From: Shewanella aestuarii
GTDB lineage: Bacteria; Pseudomonadota; Gammaproteobacteria; Enterobacterales; Shewanellaceae
Length of the DNA stretch: 64,000 nt
Reading direction: 5' to 3'
Assembly (NCBI RefSeq): GCF_011765625.1
Contig: NZ_CP050313.1
Location: forward strand, 740,501-804,500
The notes below the pieces were generated by a model. The model was not told the DNA's origin. It saw nothing but the letters and a program-made list of their open reading frames with translations, and made no database searches. Below are positions 45,092-54,609 of this stretch, piece by piece. Numbering within the stretch: position 1 is the first letter of the stretch; every line of letters starts with the position of its first letter. The translations under genes were made by a program, and so were the position numbers.

Positions 45092-45937
45092 CTATTCAAT
45101 GCCAAACTGAGGCCGCAGTGTTTCAGGTAAAATGAAGTTGACCGCTTTATGGCTTAGCGGGCAGGTAAAGCTAAACTCACAGCAGCACAGTTTTAAATCG
45201 GGTGCTTGCTCATCAGCATTGCCATGCAATCTATCACCAACCACGGGATGACCTATGCTGGCCATATGTATACGAATTTGATGTTTTCGGCCTGACTCAA
45301 TTTTAACCCTGAGCTTGGATTGATTGAGCGCTGGGTTGTATTCCATTAGCGTGGCATGGGATAGCGCAGGCTTATGATCTACATCAGTGTTAATGGTGAC
45401 GGTTTTATCGGTAAACTTTCCTTCCACAATGACTTGGTAATATTTTTCTAATTGGCGCGTTTCAAATAGCTTAGCGATGGCGGCGGTGGCTTTTTTGCTG
45501 TGGCCAATAATGATAAGCCCTGAAGCGGCGCGATCTAATCGATGTATAATATAAGCGCTGCGAGGCGGGTTGGTATTAAGCTCAATAAAGCGATTGATGG
45601 TGGTGTGATCGCTCCACTTAGAGGGTTGGCAACGCAAACCATAAGGTTTGTACCATAAGCTGTATTCACCTTGGTCAAATAGCATTTGGGCTGTTGCAGG
45701 CTGTTCTGCCAATATGTAAGGGTTGTAATACAAATGGATCTTATCGCCAACCGATAAAGCTTTTTTTGCCCGCCTTAAACGATTCACTTGCTTACCATGG
45801 GTATACCAAACTGCCCCTTTTTGCATTGCTTGCTTAATGACTTGCTTTGACAATCCTGATGATGCTGCTAATAAACTCACCGCATCTTGCGCTGTGTCGT
45901 CGATGGTGAGGTGGCATTCAATTTTGTCTGTTAGCAT
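45092..45937 (-). CDS. RluA-family pseudouridine synthase
   Basis: 281-residue RNA-modifying enzyme. An S4-like N-terminal part (~15-75, SKQVIKQAMQKGAVWYTHGK) is followed by the catalytic domain with IIHRLDRAASGLIIIGHSK, carrying the catalytic Asp, and by SGRKHQIRIHMASIGHPVVG. The exact RNA target cannot be named; it is not an obvious RluA, RluC or RluD by length and arrangement. Confidence 0.87.
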   Translation of the reverse strand: MLTDKIECHLTIDDTAQDAVSLLAASSGLSKQVIKQAMQKGAVWYTHGKQVNRLRRAKKALSVGDKIHLYYNPYILAEQPATAQMLFDQGEYSLWYKPYGLRCQPSKWSDHTTINRFIELNTNPPRSAYIIHRLDRAASGLIIIGHSKKATAAIAKLFETRQLEKYYQVIVEGKFTDKTVTINTDVDHKPALSHATLMEYNPALNQSKLRVKIESGRKHQIRIHMASIGHPVVGDRLHGNADEQAPDLKLCCCEFSFTCPLSHKAVNFILPETLRPQFGIE

Positions 45938-46125
45938 GTCGATTCGTATCCAATTTGGGCAAGCAAGGGGAGTATGTTACCAGATGGCATTGCGGGCTTA
46001 AATATAACGAATATAATCACGCCGCCTGATAATACGGCATTGATGAAGGATATTTGTTTTTTCATCAAGTATCTTGAGTATACTGTGCAGCGTTTTCATT
46101 GGTTAAAGCTTGTTGGGAGTTGTTT

Positions 46126-46923
46126 TTGGAACATTTAGTGTGGAGTTGGGACCCTGTTATGGTGTCGTTTATGGGGTTAACTATTCATTGGTACGGTGTG
46201 TTATTTGCTTTGGCTATTGCCAGTGGCTTTCAAGTGATGAAAACCTTTTATAAAGCAGAAGGTTTAAATGTTGAGTCATTAGATAATCTATTGGTGTACT
46301 GCGTTGTTGGCATTATTGTCGGCGCAAGATTGGCCCATTGCTTGTTTTACGACCCAAGTTACTATCTTGCCAATCCAATGAAAATATTAGCGGTTTGGGA
46401 AGGAGGGTTAGCTAGCCATGGTGGCGGGCTGGGAGCCATTTTGGCGCTTTATTATTACAAGCGAAAAGTCGGTTTACCATTTTTGTATTTGCTTGACCGC
46501 TTAGCCATTGCGACCGCGATATTTGGTTTTTTTGTGCGGATGGCCAATTTTGCAAATTCAGAAATTTTGGGCAATCCAACTGACAAACCATGGGGTATTA
46601 TTTTTGAACGTGTGGACATGTTACCGCGTCATCCTGCACAGTTGTATGAAGCCATCGCTTACTTAATTAGCTTTATTGTGTTATTCGCTATTTTCCAAAA
46701 AGGCACATTAAAGCAAAGACAGGGCGGCATTTTTGGGCTGTTTTTAATTTTAATCTTTAGTGCCCGCTTTGCTATTGAAAGTATTAAGTTAAGTCAAACC
46801 GCTTATACTGAAACCTTATTAACGGCAGGACAATGGCTAAGTTTGCCCTTTTTGTTGGTGGGGGTATTTTTGTTGGTTCGCGCATTGATCAAGCCTGCTA
46901 ATATGCCTATTTCTAATAAATAG
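46126..46923 (+). CDS. Divergent prolipoprotein diacylglyceryl transferase (Lgt) paralogue
   Basis: Inner-membrane enzyme family that transfers diacylglyceryl from phosphatidylglycerol to the lipobox Cys. Seven membrane segments fit Lgt. HWYG, the catalytic-region His in GGLASHGGGLGAI and RHPAQLYEA are present. The signature usually read GRLGNFINGE is VRMANFANSEI, followed by PTDKPWGIIF; these are forms I associate with Bacteroidota Lgt rather than gammaproteobacterial Lgt. The start TTG at 46126 has GGGAG 6 nt upstream (265 residues); a longer start at 46099 is weaker. No thyA neighbour is present, unlike the usual lgt locus. Confidence 0.82.
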   Translation: MEHLVWSWDPVMVSFMGLTIHWYGVLFALAIASGFQVMKTFYKAEGLNVESLDNLLVYCVVGIIVGARLAHCLFYDPSYYLANPMKILAVWEGGLASHGGGLGAILALYYYKRKVGLPFLYLLDRLAIATAIFGFFVRMANFANSEILGNPTDKPWGIIFERVDMLPRHPAQLYEAIAYLISFIVLFAIFQKGTLKQRQGGIFGLFLILIFSARFAIESIKLSQTAYTETLLTAGQWLSLPFLLVGVFLLVRALIKPANMPISNK

Positions 46924-46967
46924 CTGATTCCTTATTGGTTTAATTATTTTCTTAGCCAAAAACTAAC

Positions 46968-47002
46968 AATGCTGCTCATCTCTCAATAAGGTGAGCAGCA
47001 TT
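46968..47002. terminator. Hairpin between convergent genes, probable terminator
   Basis: AATGCTGCTCA pairs with TGAGCAGCATT around a 13-nt loop. It has no long T-run but stands between the stop codons of the Lgt paralogue and the SIMPL-domain gene. Confidence 0.55.
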
Positions 47003-47019
47003 AATAGAAACGAACGTTA

Positions 47020-47730
47020 TTATTTCAATTTAAATACCACGTCAACGCGATCGCTAATCGTGACTTGGGCTTGTTGATAGCTTTCACTGACGCTACTGTC
47101 TGCTTGCGCAGCCATTTTGTATTGCATTGGCTGAATTGGGTGCTGATCAAAGTAGCGTATTTGCCACACTCCCTCGACCTTTTTATCAAATCCTTTGGCT
47201 AACGATTTTGCTTTTTGTTTGGCATCGTTAATTGCCGCTTGGCGAGCTTGTTCAATATAGTCAGCACGTTTACTTGAGGTTAGCTCAATCGAATTGACAC
47301 GGTTAATGCCTTGTTCTAATGCACTGTCTAATAAGTCATTAAGCTGTTCAAGTTGCTTAACGGTAATGGTCATTCTGCGGCTAGCTTGATAGCCGTTTAA
47401 TTTGGAGGGTTCATTTTTTTGGTAATGATACTGTGGGCGCAAGCTTAAATTAGCACTTTGAATATCATGTTTATCTACGCCTGCTTGTTTTAAGCGGCTT
47501 AAAAACTGGCTGATGGCTTTATCAGAGGCTGCTTTGGCCGCTTTTGATGTGGGGGCTTCGACGACTACTTCAATATTCACCACGGCCATATCGGCATCTA
47601 TCACTATTTCACTGGCGCCTGTGGTTTCAATGTGGGGAAAATCGAAATCAGCTGCAAGGCTAGGTAATGCGGTAAAGGCGAGTGCTGAGGTTAATGCTGT
47701 AAGAGCAAAGGTTTTGGTTAGTAATGTCAT
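47020..47730 (-). CDS. SIMPL-domain (DUF541) periplasmic protein, YggE-like
   Basis: 236 residues from the chosen start, with signal peptide (FALTALTSALAFTALPSLAA). The SIMPL domain is seen from IETTGASEIVIDADMAVVNI through SANLSLRPQYHY to the C-terminal SYQQAQVTISDRVDVVFKL. E. coli YggE has the same layout and has been linked to oxidative stress defence; the molecular role is unclear. The start at 47730 has GGAG 7 nt upstream; a longer in-frame start would add 32 residues before the signal and is rejected. Confidence 0.88.
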   Translation of the reverse strand: MTLLTKTFALTALTSALAFTALPSLAADFDFPHIETTGASEIVIDADMAVVNIEVVVEAPTSKAAKAASDKAISQFLSRLKQAGVDKHDIQSANLSLRPQYHYQKNEPSKLNGYQASRRMTITVKQLEQLNDLLDSALEQGINRVNSIELTSSKRADYIEQARQAAINDAKQKAKSLAKGFDKKVEGVWQIRYFDQHPIQPMQYKMAAQADSSVSESYQQAQVTISDRVDVVFKLK

Positions 47731-47942
47731 AAATGTACTCCACAAAAAATAAAGGTATCGACCAGATTGGCTTAATCGTGGTCGATTAATAAGTGATTTG
47801 TGGCTATAAACGGGGTTAAAAACCAAAAGGGTTATTGTAGATAGATTATTTTTTCATTTTGTTCAGTTTAACTTGTTGGCAAATTAGTAAATCGATAAAT
47901 CGGCATCACTCAACGCAAATATACAGTGGGGCGGTTTTAGGC

Positions 47943-47972
47943 GCACTGGCTAACGAATATACTAGCCAGTGC
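47943..47972 (-). terminator. Hairpin downstream of the GGDEF gene
   Basis: GCACTGGCTA pairs with TAGCCAGTGC around 10 nt. A T-run is lacking, so it may be a weak terminator or mRNA 3' structure. Confidence 0.4.
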
Positions 47973-47985
47973 ATCTTTCAAGGTA

Positions 47986-49080
47986 TTACAGGCTTAAACT
48001 GATACGATTACGGCCTTCGGCTTTGGCGCGATAAAGGGCGGTGTCTGCAGCGCAAATGAGTGCCATCTCGGTACGAAACTGGCCCTGTTGCTCGCAGGCA
48101 ATGCCTTGGCTGACACTGACTTTCACTTCTTGAGTTAAGCCTATATCAGTAAATTTAATTTGATTAATTTGGCGTTGAATTTTTTCTGCCACTCGTTGCG
48201 CCTGTGTTTTGCTGAAGTTAGGCAGAATAACGGTAAACTCTTCACCGCCAAAACGGGCGGCTAAACAGTCGCGGTTTGGCATGGCAGATTTAATCACCTG
48301 AGCGACTTTTTGTAAGCACTTATCGCCATTAATGTGGCCATAGTTATCGTTAAACAGTTTAAAAAAGTCGATATCAATCAGCAGTAAACTTAATGGATGT
48401 TGATGCTGTACACTCGCGTCCCACGCGTTTTGCAGCGCGTCATCAAAGGCGTGACGATTGGCTAAGCCGGTGAGTTTGTCGGTATTGGCTAAACGGGTTA
48501 ACTCTGCAAACTTTTCTTTGTGGCTAGTCAGGTTATGCATTACCCCGACAATTAATGGTGTGGCATTTTCGGCAACAGGTAAGCATGACAGTGAAATATC
48601 GGCATCGACTAAGCTGGAGTCAGCACGTTGCAGCACAATTTCTTTGGGGCCGTGATTAAATGGGGTGAAGGTTTCACGCCACTGGGCAAATAATTCTAGG
48701 TATTCTTCTTTGTAGGCAGAATTAACAAAGTTAGTCCATTTTTGCCCAATCAATAACTCTTTTGGCGAGCCAAAAAGTTTTGCGGCATGCTGGTTAATCA
48801 TTTCAATGATGCCTTCATCATTGACCACAAAAATGGCTTCTGAAATGGCGTTCATTAAAAAACCTAGGCTAGATATTTGCGTGGCTTGATCTAACGTGTG
48901 CTCAACAGTTTGACGTGCGGCAGATTTATTTTGAGGATCATTAAATGCTACTTCGTTTTGCACAATGGGTTTGTGTGGATGATCAGGTGTTGGGAAGTTT
49001 TTACCCGATAACGCCTTAGCAAGTTCGGTGGCACGAATTAATGTGTCATGGATTTCTTGGTATTTGTTAGCGGTTATCAT
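47986..49080 (-). CDS. PAS-GGDEF diguanylate cyclase
   Basis: 364-residue cytoplasmic c-di-GMP synthase. A PAS domain lies at ~75-195 (AISEAIFVVNDEGIIEMINQ) and a GGDEF domain at ~200-364, with the signature RFGGEEFTVIL in place of GGDEF; GGEEF is also active in the family. The start at 49080 has GGGA 6 nt upstream; a longer in-frame start at 49146 lacks one. It is monocistronic, the second such enzyme in the window. Confidence 0.9.
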   Translation of the reverse strand: MITANKYQEIHDTLIRATELAKALSGKNFPTPDHPHKPIVQNEVAFNDPQNKSAARQTVEHTLDQATQISSLGFLMNAISEAIFVVNDEGIIEMINQHAAKLFGSPKELLIGQKWTNFVNSAYKEEYLELFAQWRETFTPFNHGPKEIVLQRADSSLVDADISLSCLPVAENATPLIVGVMHNLTSHKEKFAELTRLANTDKLTGLANRHAFDDALQNAWDASVQHQHPLSLLLIDIDFFKLFNDNYGHINGDKCLQKVAQVIKSAMPNRDCLAARFGGEEFTVILPNFSKTQAQRVAEKIQRQINQIKFTDIGLTQEVKVSVSQGIACEQQGQFRTEMALICAADTALYRAKAEGRNRISLSL

Positions 49081-49201
49081 AGTCAGTCCCTTTTCAAAAA
49101 AGTGTGTATCAAATGAACGTATTTCGATGACACACACTTTATTCAAAAAAGTAAAAAATAACCTTCCGCTAACCTTCTGCTTTTATGTTGTTGTTTTAAT
49201 G

Positions 49202-49555
49202 CTACTTTTGTGGTGGCCTGTTGAGCACTTGAGGGTCAGGGCTTACAATACACTCGTGTGTATTGAGTGGCGTCAACACGATTCTGAATGAAATTTCATC
49301 TGCATGCTGACAATAAGTATCTTTAATTTTTAACTCTGTTGCTTGGTTTTTGATGCTAACTTTACCAATATCAGGATCATTTGGGTTGTCAAAAATAACC
49401 CCCGCAAATCGATAATTATCTGCTGTCGCGCTATCTAATTTGAATCTAATGGATGTGTTTTGTTGCACAACAAGTTGGCATTTTGGTGAGCCATTATATA
49501 AAAAGGTGGATTGTTCATAGGTGACTATGACATTAATTTTACTATCAGATGACAT
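49202..49555 (-). CDS. Small hypothetical protein in the STAND-regulator operon
   Basis: 117 residues, no signal peptide, mainly beta by composition (INVIVTYEQSTFLY, CQLVVQQNTSIRFKLD). The middle is acidic (DNPNDPDIGKV) and the tail proline-rich. It might belong to the small DP-EP group, but I cannot confirm that. It starts 10 bp after the stop of the 1108-residue regulator, so it is the last gene of that operon and could be its partner or output. Confidence 0.6.
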   Translation of the reverse strand: MSSDSKINVIVTYEQSTFLYNGSPKCQLVVQQNTSIRFKLDSATADNYRFAGVIFDNPNDPDIGKVSIKNQATELKIKDTYCQHADEISFRIVLTPLNTHECIVSPDPQVLNRPPQK

Positions 49556-49565
49556 GATTATTTCC

Positions 49566-52500
49566 TTATAGAGGGGTGGACATTTTAGAGGTTAAAAGAG
49601 GGTGATGCGCCGAGACATTAATGTGCATTTTTTCGAGTGCACTTAACTGCTCGGTTATTGATGTTTGCGATTTCAAACATAAGTTGGCCACAACAAATGC
49701 TTGGGTTAATTGAATGTCAAAAAGATGAAAATCCTCAGGTATGTAAGTAAGGGCTAACTGACATTTTGATTCCATTTCTTTATTCTGCTGTTTATGCTTA
49801 GCTTGGGTTGCAGATAACAAGGCTATATCAACTAAATAAGCGTCAAGAGATGATGTTGTCGTTGATAGTTGATTTAATTCGCGCAGCAGTAACTCACTTT
49901 CTGACCATTGCTCTAATATTTGAAAGTATTTTATGGATGCTATCAGGAGGATGGTTTTAAGATTTAAATATTTATTATCCTGCTCAGATAAAAGGTATTG
50001 TTCTGCGAGTTGCGAGGATAATTCATGTGGGGTAATAAAACTTGAATCTGATGATTTTTGTTCGCTAATTAAGTGGGCTGCTAAAGTCAGCTGCTTGGCT
50101 TGTATATTTAATCTTTCAAAGCGCCAGTAGCTATTATCAGGGTCTTGTGTATGCATATCATCTAATAATTTAAATGCCTGTTGGTTCATTTCAAATGCCC
50201 GTTGCCATTTTGCTTGAGCAGTTAAAATCCTCATTTGATGACTAAAGGTGTAAGCGAGTACTTCCATGAGTGGTGCATCTTGCGGTTTTTGCTTTAATTG
50301 TGTTTCTAACAATTGCTGACTTTGGCTATAAAGTTTTAATGCGCCTTCTAAATCACCTTGCTTCATTGCGGTGCTCGCTAACCATGAATAGGTATCTGCA
50401 GTAGATGAAGCAAGTAAGCTGTCTTGTGGCGACTGCAGTAAAGCTTTTTTCTTTAATTCTAAAGAGAGTTCGAAATTGCGTTGAGCATTGCTGAAATTAT
50501 TTTGGTTGAAAAAAAGACTCCCTAGTGAGTTGTAAGCATAGGATAGCTCGATCCATGAATCGATATTGTCTGGTGCAATTTGATTCATTTTAATGCTGTA
50601 ATCGCGGTAAAGCTCAAATTGCTTGAGTGTTTCAGCATCTTTTCTGTCATTTAATGCTATTTGACCTATCCAAAAAGCGTTTGCACCCAATAGTTTAAGT
50701 AATTCAATATCTGGGGTAGCTTGGGTTTCATCATAGAGTGCTTTAAGAATTTTTTGAGAATCGGTAAATGCTGTTATTGCTTTGCTGTTATCGCCCCTTG
50801 AATAAGCAACTTCTGCTTTTGCTGCCAATGCTTGACCGTGTTGTAAGCGGCTTTGATAGCTTAATGTTTTGTAGGTGGTGGATTCACTTGTTTGTTCATT
50901 ATTATCAGCAAAATATTCCATCGACTTTTGGGTGATACCATCTAATAAATCCATGCGACCAACGCTACGTAATTTATCGGCAAATTCGCCAACCATAAAG
51001 CCCAATAAGCTTTCTGCTTGTTGTTGTTTTTGTTTAGCAAATTGTTCTGCCTGAATACTTCTAACACTCATTAAAACAGCCAGTAGGGTCAGCATACACA
51101 GTGCGGCAATAGTGGACATTTTTGCTAGGCGTTTTAGCCCGGCACTTTTCTTTGAGGCTTGAATAAAGGCGTGTTGCTCGGTATCTAAATTAAACAGTGG
51201 GTTGTTGGCCAGTGCGAGTGCTTCTTGCAATGGCTTACCTTCGGCTAGTAAATAGGCTTTGTGGTGTTGTTCATCTTGCCAACGCTGGCTCAGTACGGTT
51301 AAACGTGCGTTAACCCGTAAGCTGTCGCGATGTGCTTCAATCCATTGTAAAACCCGTGGCCAGCGCCTCAATAATGCCTCGTGGGCAACACTGAAACAGC
51401 CCTGGCCATTTTGCAGGTGTGACACAAATAAGCGGTTATCCACTAGGGTTTGCACTAGGGCGGTTTCGTTGTCGTTGCTCAGTTGGCTTAAGCGCGCAGC
51501 GCGGCTGGTGATGTTGGTTTCATCGGCGGATAATGTCACTAATAACGATAATACTTTGCTTAGGCATTGCTGATGTTGCGTGGCTAATTCCGCGAAAATA
51601 CCTTCAGCTTTTTGACCAATCGCGCCTTCTATTCCGCCCAGTTTTTGATATACCGACACTAATAAGGTGTCGTTGTCATCGCGCTGTAAATACAGCTCTT
51701 GTAAGGTGTATTGCAGCATTGGCAGTGCGTCAGGGTTGTTGACCGCTTCGGCGCACAGTAGTTCATCTAATGGCGTGTGGGTTTGCGGGTCTGTGTCCCA
51801 TTTAAGGCCCGCCGCTTTTGCGGGCAAGCGGATCATTTGCAGTAACTCGCTGCGGTTTGGTGCCGTTAAGTCAAAGTGTGAGCCGTTACCTTTACCGGCC
51901 ATTAAGCTGGGGCGGCTGACCACCTGCGGATAAAAGTCATTTCGACAGGCGCTGAACACCATAAAGCAGCCGCTGGTAGCCAACGACTCAATGATATCTA
52001 ACGCCGTTTGAATTTCTGGCTCGGTGAATAGCGGTGATGATAACAAGACTTCTAAACGGTCAATAAATAGCGATAGTTTAGGGGTATAAGCTGCATCCGT
52101 TGAAGGTATGCGGGCTAACGACTGTTGAGCTCGTTTAATCGCCTCAGGCATATTTTGTTGTAACATCACGGCGAGATTTTCAGCGGTCATGCCATCAAAT
52201 ACCGGTATATCGTTTATGTCTAAATCCAGCAGCGCAAGGGCGATGTCGGTAAATAAACGGTCTTGGCTAATATCGGCTAAATCTAAACTGGTGTGAGACA
52301 CTATGCCAATGCCATCAAACCCCTGTGGGCGCATAAATTGTGGAACGACTCCGGCATTTAATAATGACGATTTACCGCTGCCGCTGGGGCCGAGTAATAA
52401 ACAAAAGGCGCGACCAAATTGCACCTGCTTGCTCATGCGCTTTAATAAGGTGCTGACTTGTTCGCTGCGGCCGTAAAAAACTTCGGCATCTTTGGCATCA

Positions 52501-52892
52501 AATGCCCGCAATCCGGGGAACGGCGAACCTACCTGCCAAGTGCTTGGTTGAATATGATCATCATGTTCAATTAACGGGAAATTAACCTCAGCTAAGGTGC
52601 GATAGCCGCGTTTACGAATGGTTTCAATAAATTCGGGATTAGATGCGCTGTCGTCAAGGGCTTTGCGTAGTTGGGTAATAATTTTGTGGAGCGGGTTATC
52701 GCCCACCACAACATGTCCCCAGCACTGCTCGACGATATCATCAGGACTTAATACTTCGCCTGAATGCTGGCAAAGCAGTTGCAACACTTGCATGGCTTTG
52801 GGCTCAATTTGTTTGATGTCACTTCCCCGTTGTAAGCTGTTGCTTGCTGGGTTGACTTGCCAAGGGCCAAAAAAGAAATGTTGTTTGCTCAT
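49566..52892 (-). CDS. CadC-like transmembrane regulator with STAND-type ATPase and TPR repeats
   Basis: 1108 residues. An OmpR/CadC-type winged helix is at ~1-103 (FFGPWQVNPASNSL ... IETIRKRGYRTL). An nSTAND1-like ATPase follows: SPFPGLRAFDAKDAEVFYGR, Walker A GPSGSGKSS at 168-176, Walker B-like LSLFIDRLEVLL. One membrane helix is near 590-612 (TIAALCMLTLLAVLMSV). After it comes GFMVGEFADKLRSVGRMDLL, a junction common in TPR signalling proteins, then TPR repeats to the end. The protein likely senses a periplasmic signal and binds DNA from the membrane. The ATG overlaps the upstream stop as ATGA. Ligand and targets are unknown. Confidence 0.88.
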   Translation of the reverse strand: MSKQHFFFGPWQVNPASNSLQRGSDIKQIEPKAMQVLQLLCQHSGEVLSPDDIVEQCWGHVVVGDNPLHKIITQLRKALDDSASNPEFIETIRKRGYRTLAEVNFPLIEHDDHIQPSTWQVGSPFPGLRAFDAKDAEVFYGRSEQVSTLLKRMSKQVQFGRAFCLLLGPSGSGKSSLLNAGVVPQFMRPQGFDGIGIVSHTSLDLADISQDRLFTDIALALLDLDINDIPVFDGMTAENLAVMLQQNMPEAIKRAQQSLARIPSTDAAYTPKLSLFIDRLEVLLSSPLFTEPEIQTALDIIESLATSGCFMVFSACRNDFYPQVVSRPSLMAGKGNGSHFDLTAPNRSELLQMIRLPAKAAGLKWDTDPQTHTPLDELLCAEAVNNPDALPMLQYTLQELYLQRDDNDTLLVSVYQKLGGIEGAIGQKAEGIFAELATQHQQCLSKVLSLLVTLSADETNITSRAARLSQLSNDNETALVQTLVDNRLFVSHLQNGQGCFSVAHEALLRRWPRVLQWIEAHRDSLRVNARLTVLSQRWQDEQHHKAYLLAEGKPLQEALALANNPLFNLDTEQHAFIQASKKSAGLKRLAKMSTIAALCMLTLLAVLMSVRSIQAEQFAKQKQQQAESLLGFMVGEFADKLRSVGRMDLLDGITQKSMEYFADNNEQTSESTTYKTLSYQSRLQHGQALAAKAEVAYSRGDNSKAITAFTDSQKILKALYDETQATPDIELLKLLGANAFWIGQIALNDRKDAETLKQFELYRDYSIKMNQIAPDNIDSWIELSYAYNSLGSLFFNQNNFSNAQRNFELSLELKKKALLQSPQDSLLASSTADTYSWLASTAMKQGDLEGALKLYSQSQQLLETQLKQKPQDAPLMEVLAYTFSHQMRILTAQAKWQRAFEMNQQAFKLLDDMHTQDPDNSYWRFERLNIQAKQLTLAAHLISEQKSSDSSFITPHELSSQLAEQYLLSEQDNKYLNLKTILLIASIKYFQILEQWSESELLLRELNQLSTTTSSLDAYLVDIALLSATQAKHKQQNKEMESKCQLALTYIPEDFHLFDIQLTQAFVVANLCLKSQTSITEQLSALEKMHINVSAHHPLLTSKMSTPL

Positions 52893-53931
52893 GATATTGT
52901 CTTATTTGATGAGGTGTAATGTGCTGAGGTGAGTTGATGGACATCAACAGCCTTGCCTTGCTCGATTAATTTTATTGCGCTGTAAATACGCTGATTGATG
53001 GGCGTAGCCACATGATATTGCTGACCTAGTTTTACTACGGCACCGTTTAAATAATCGATTTCAGTTAAGCGTTTTGCTTGTATGTCTTCCCACATGGATG
53101 ATCGTGCTTGTGGGTCAATAGCTAGCATGGGTTTGGCAATAATATTAAATAGACCATTAGGTAAGCGTAAAATTATTGGCAGCCATTTGGGGGCCAGTTT
53201 AGTAAATTGCTTAACGGGAAACTGAGCTTTTTGACATACATTAAGCCACTCTTGCATTGCCTCGGCCAGCAACTTGCGTAGGGGCGCTGCTGTAATTGGG
53301 TTTTTATTGGTAAGTTGCTAATGGCATTTAACGCATTGTTTAGATTGAGTAATAGCTTACCGCAGATCACGGCTTGCATATTATTTGTTAATTCACAATT
53401 AAGTTGGTGCTGATGCATGGCCTTGGCAATGATTTGGGTGAATTGTGTTTTAGGCCAAATGAAATGGCCTTCGGTGCCTTTGTGAAATCGTGCCTTGTCT
53501 TTTTGCAGCACATTAAATGGGGTAATGCCTTGGTATAGTTGTTGCTGTACGAGTTTGTATTTGGCCTCATCAAAACTGCCAATCCCATTTTGCATAAAAA
53601 TGATCTCGGTATTGGCATGGCTGATGGCTTGTAAATCTGGGTATATCATCGCAATTTGGTGACTTTTTAAGGTAACAAAAATAACGTCATATTGGCTGTT
53701 GTTATCATTTGTGAGATCTATTTCGGTCAAAATATTGCTTGGCATGATGGTTTGTTGCATGCCTAAGTAATCACTAATATGAATACCTTGGTGCGTCATG
53801 ATGCTGTTTTTAATGCGCTGGCGGCAAATGATGGTTACATCAAGCTTGGCTAGCAGTAACTCTGCAGCTAAGTAACAACCGGTTGACCCTGCACCAAATA
53901 CGGCAATCGTTGGCGGTGTTGTATGGGTCAT
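52889..53931 (-). pseudogene. PanE/ApbA-family ketopantoate reductase, broken by a 1-nt frameshift
   Basis: NADP-dependent 2-dehydropantoate 2-reductase family. The N-terminal part has the Rossmann loop IAVFGAGSTGCYLAAELL and KLLLNLNNALNAIS; the C-terminal part, in another frame, has SSMWEDIQAKRLTEIDYLNG. They join if one base is added to the G-run 53281-53284 (plus strand), restoring NLPIKTQLQQRPLRKLLAEA and a 347-residue protein. No other lesion is visible. The start at 53931 has GGAG 8 nt upstream. It overlaps the 30-codon ORF before it and the STAND gene after it by four bases each, so frame loss could also reduce the downstream gene. Confidence 0.85.
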
Positions 53932-54020
53932 TTGACCTGCTCCCACTTGATGTAATACATCATAAATAATTGACGAATACCGCTGACTAGCGCTAGCGCA
54001 ATGTAGAGCAATCGTGTCAT
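53928..54020 (-). CDS. 30-residue hydrophobic peptide, first gene of the STAND operon
   Basis: Reads MTRLLYIALALVSGIRQLFM and continues MYYIKWEQVK, a single probable membrane helix with basic ends. GAGG lies 9 nt upstream; another ATG two codons earlier (54026) is very close to it. Its TGA overlaps the ATG of the PanE-like gene (ATGA), implying translational coupling. It could be a genuine small membrane protein or a leader that sets translation of the operon. Confidence 0.5.
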   Translation of the reverse strand: MTRLLYIALALVSGIRQLFMMYYIKWEQVK

Positions 54021-54026
54021 TTGCAT

Positions 54027-54609
54027 TAACCTCTTAACATCGTTCTGTTTACCGCTTTGCCAGCCTAATGATTCGCCAACAAAATTCTTCGCGTAAAACC
54101 ATTCAATTTTGACAAGGTTATTGCTGCGTAACTTATAATTGCGCGCGGTTTTTTACACAAATTATCCTTGCCATTGTTTTCATTCGGTACACCAATTACT
54201 TATCTGTTGATTGGTTCGTGAAATTATTTTTGCCAACTTCAAAGATTGGGTTGCTAGCTTGTTGTTTGTTTGTGAATTTATCAGTATTTGCAATTGAATA
54301 AAACCGACGAGCTCCTCTAATCGTTTTGGTTTTGCTGTTGTGGATGATTTATGTGGGTTGCTTTATAGGAAACTTGTGAGTGTATTACTGCTTTTAGCTT
54401 GTTTTATTAACAGTCTCTTGCTGGGTTGGCGCGATTTGTGCCGCTTTTTAGGGCATTCATCATGATTAATGCCTTGTGGTCATGATCAATGAAAAAGCCA
54501 CTTAAGTAATTAACATGCAAAATGTAACAAATGGTTTAATAGCTTGTAACTTGAACGGTTCTTTGCCATTTTAATTGATTGAACCTTTATCCACTTGAGT
54601 GACCACATA
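54027..54609. promoter_or_regulatory. Divergent intergenic region (STAND operon / amidohydrolase)
   Basis: About 580 bp without a supported gene. It must contain promoters for the leftward operon and the rightward amidohydrolase. AT-rich stretches are present, but no operator, riboswitch or repeat is clear to me. Confidence 0.35.
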
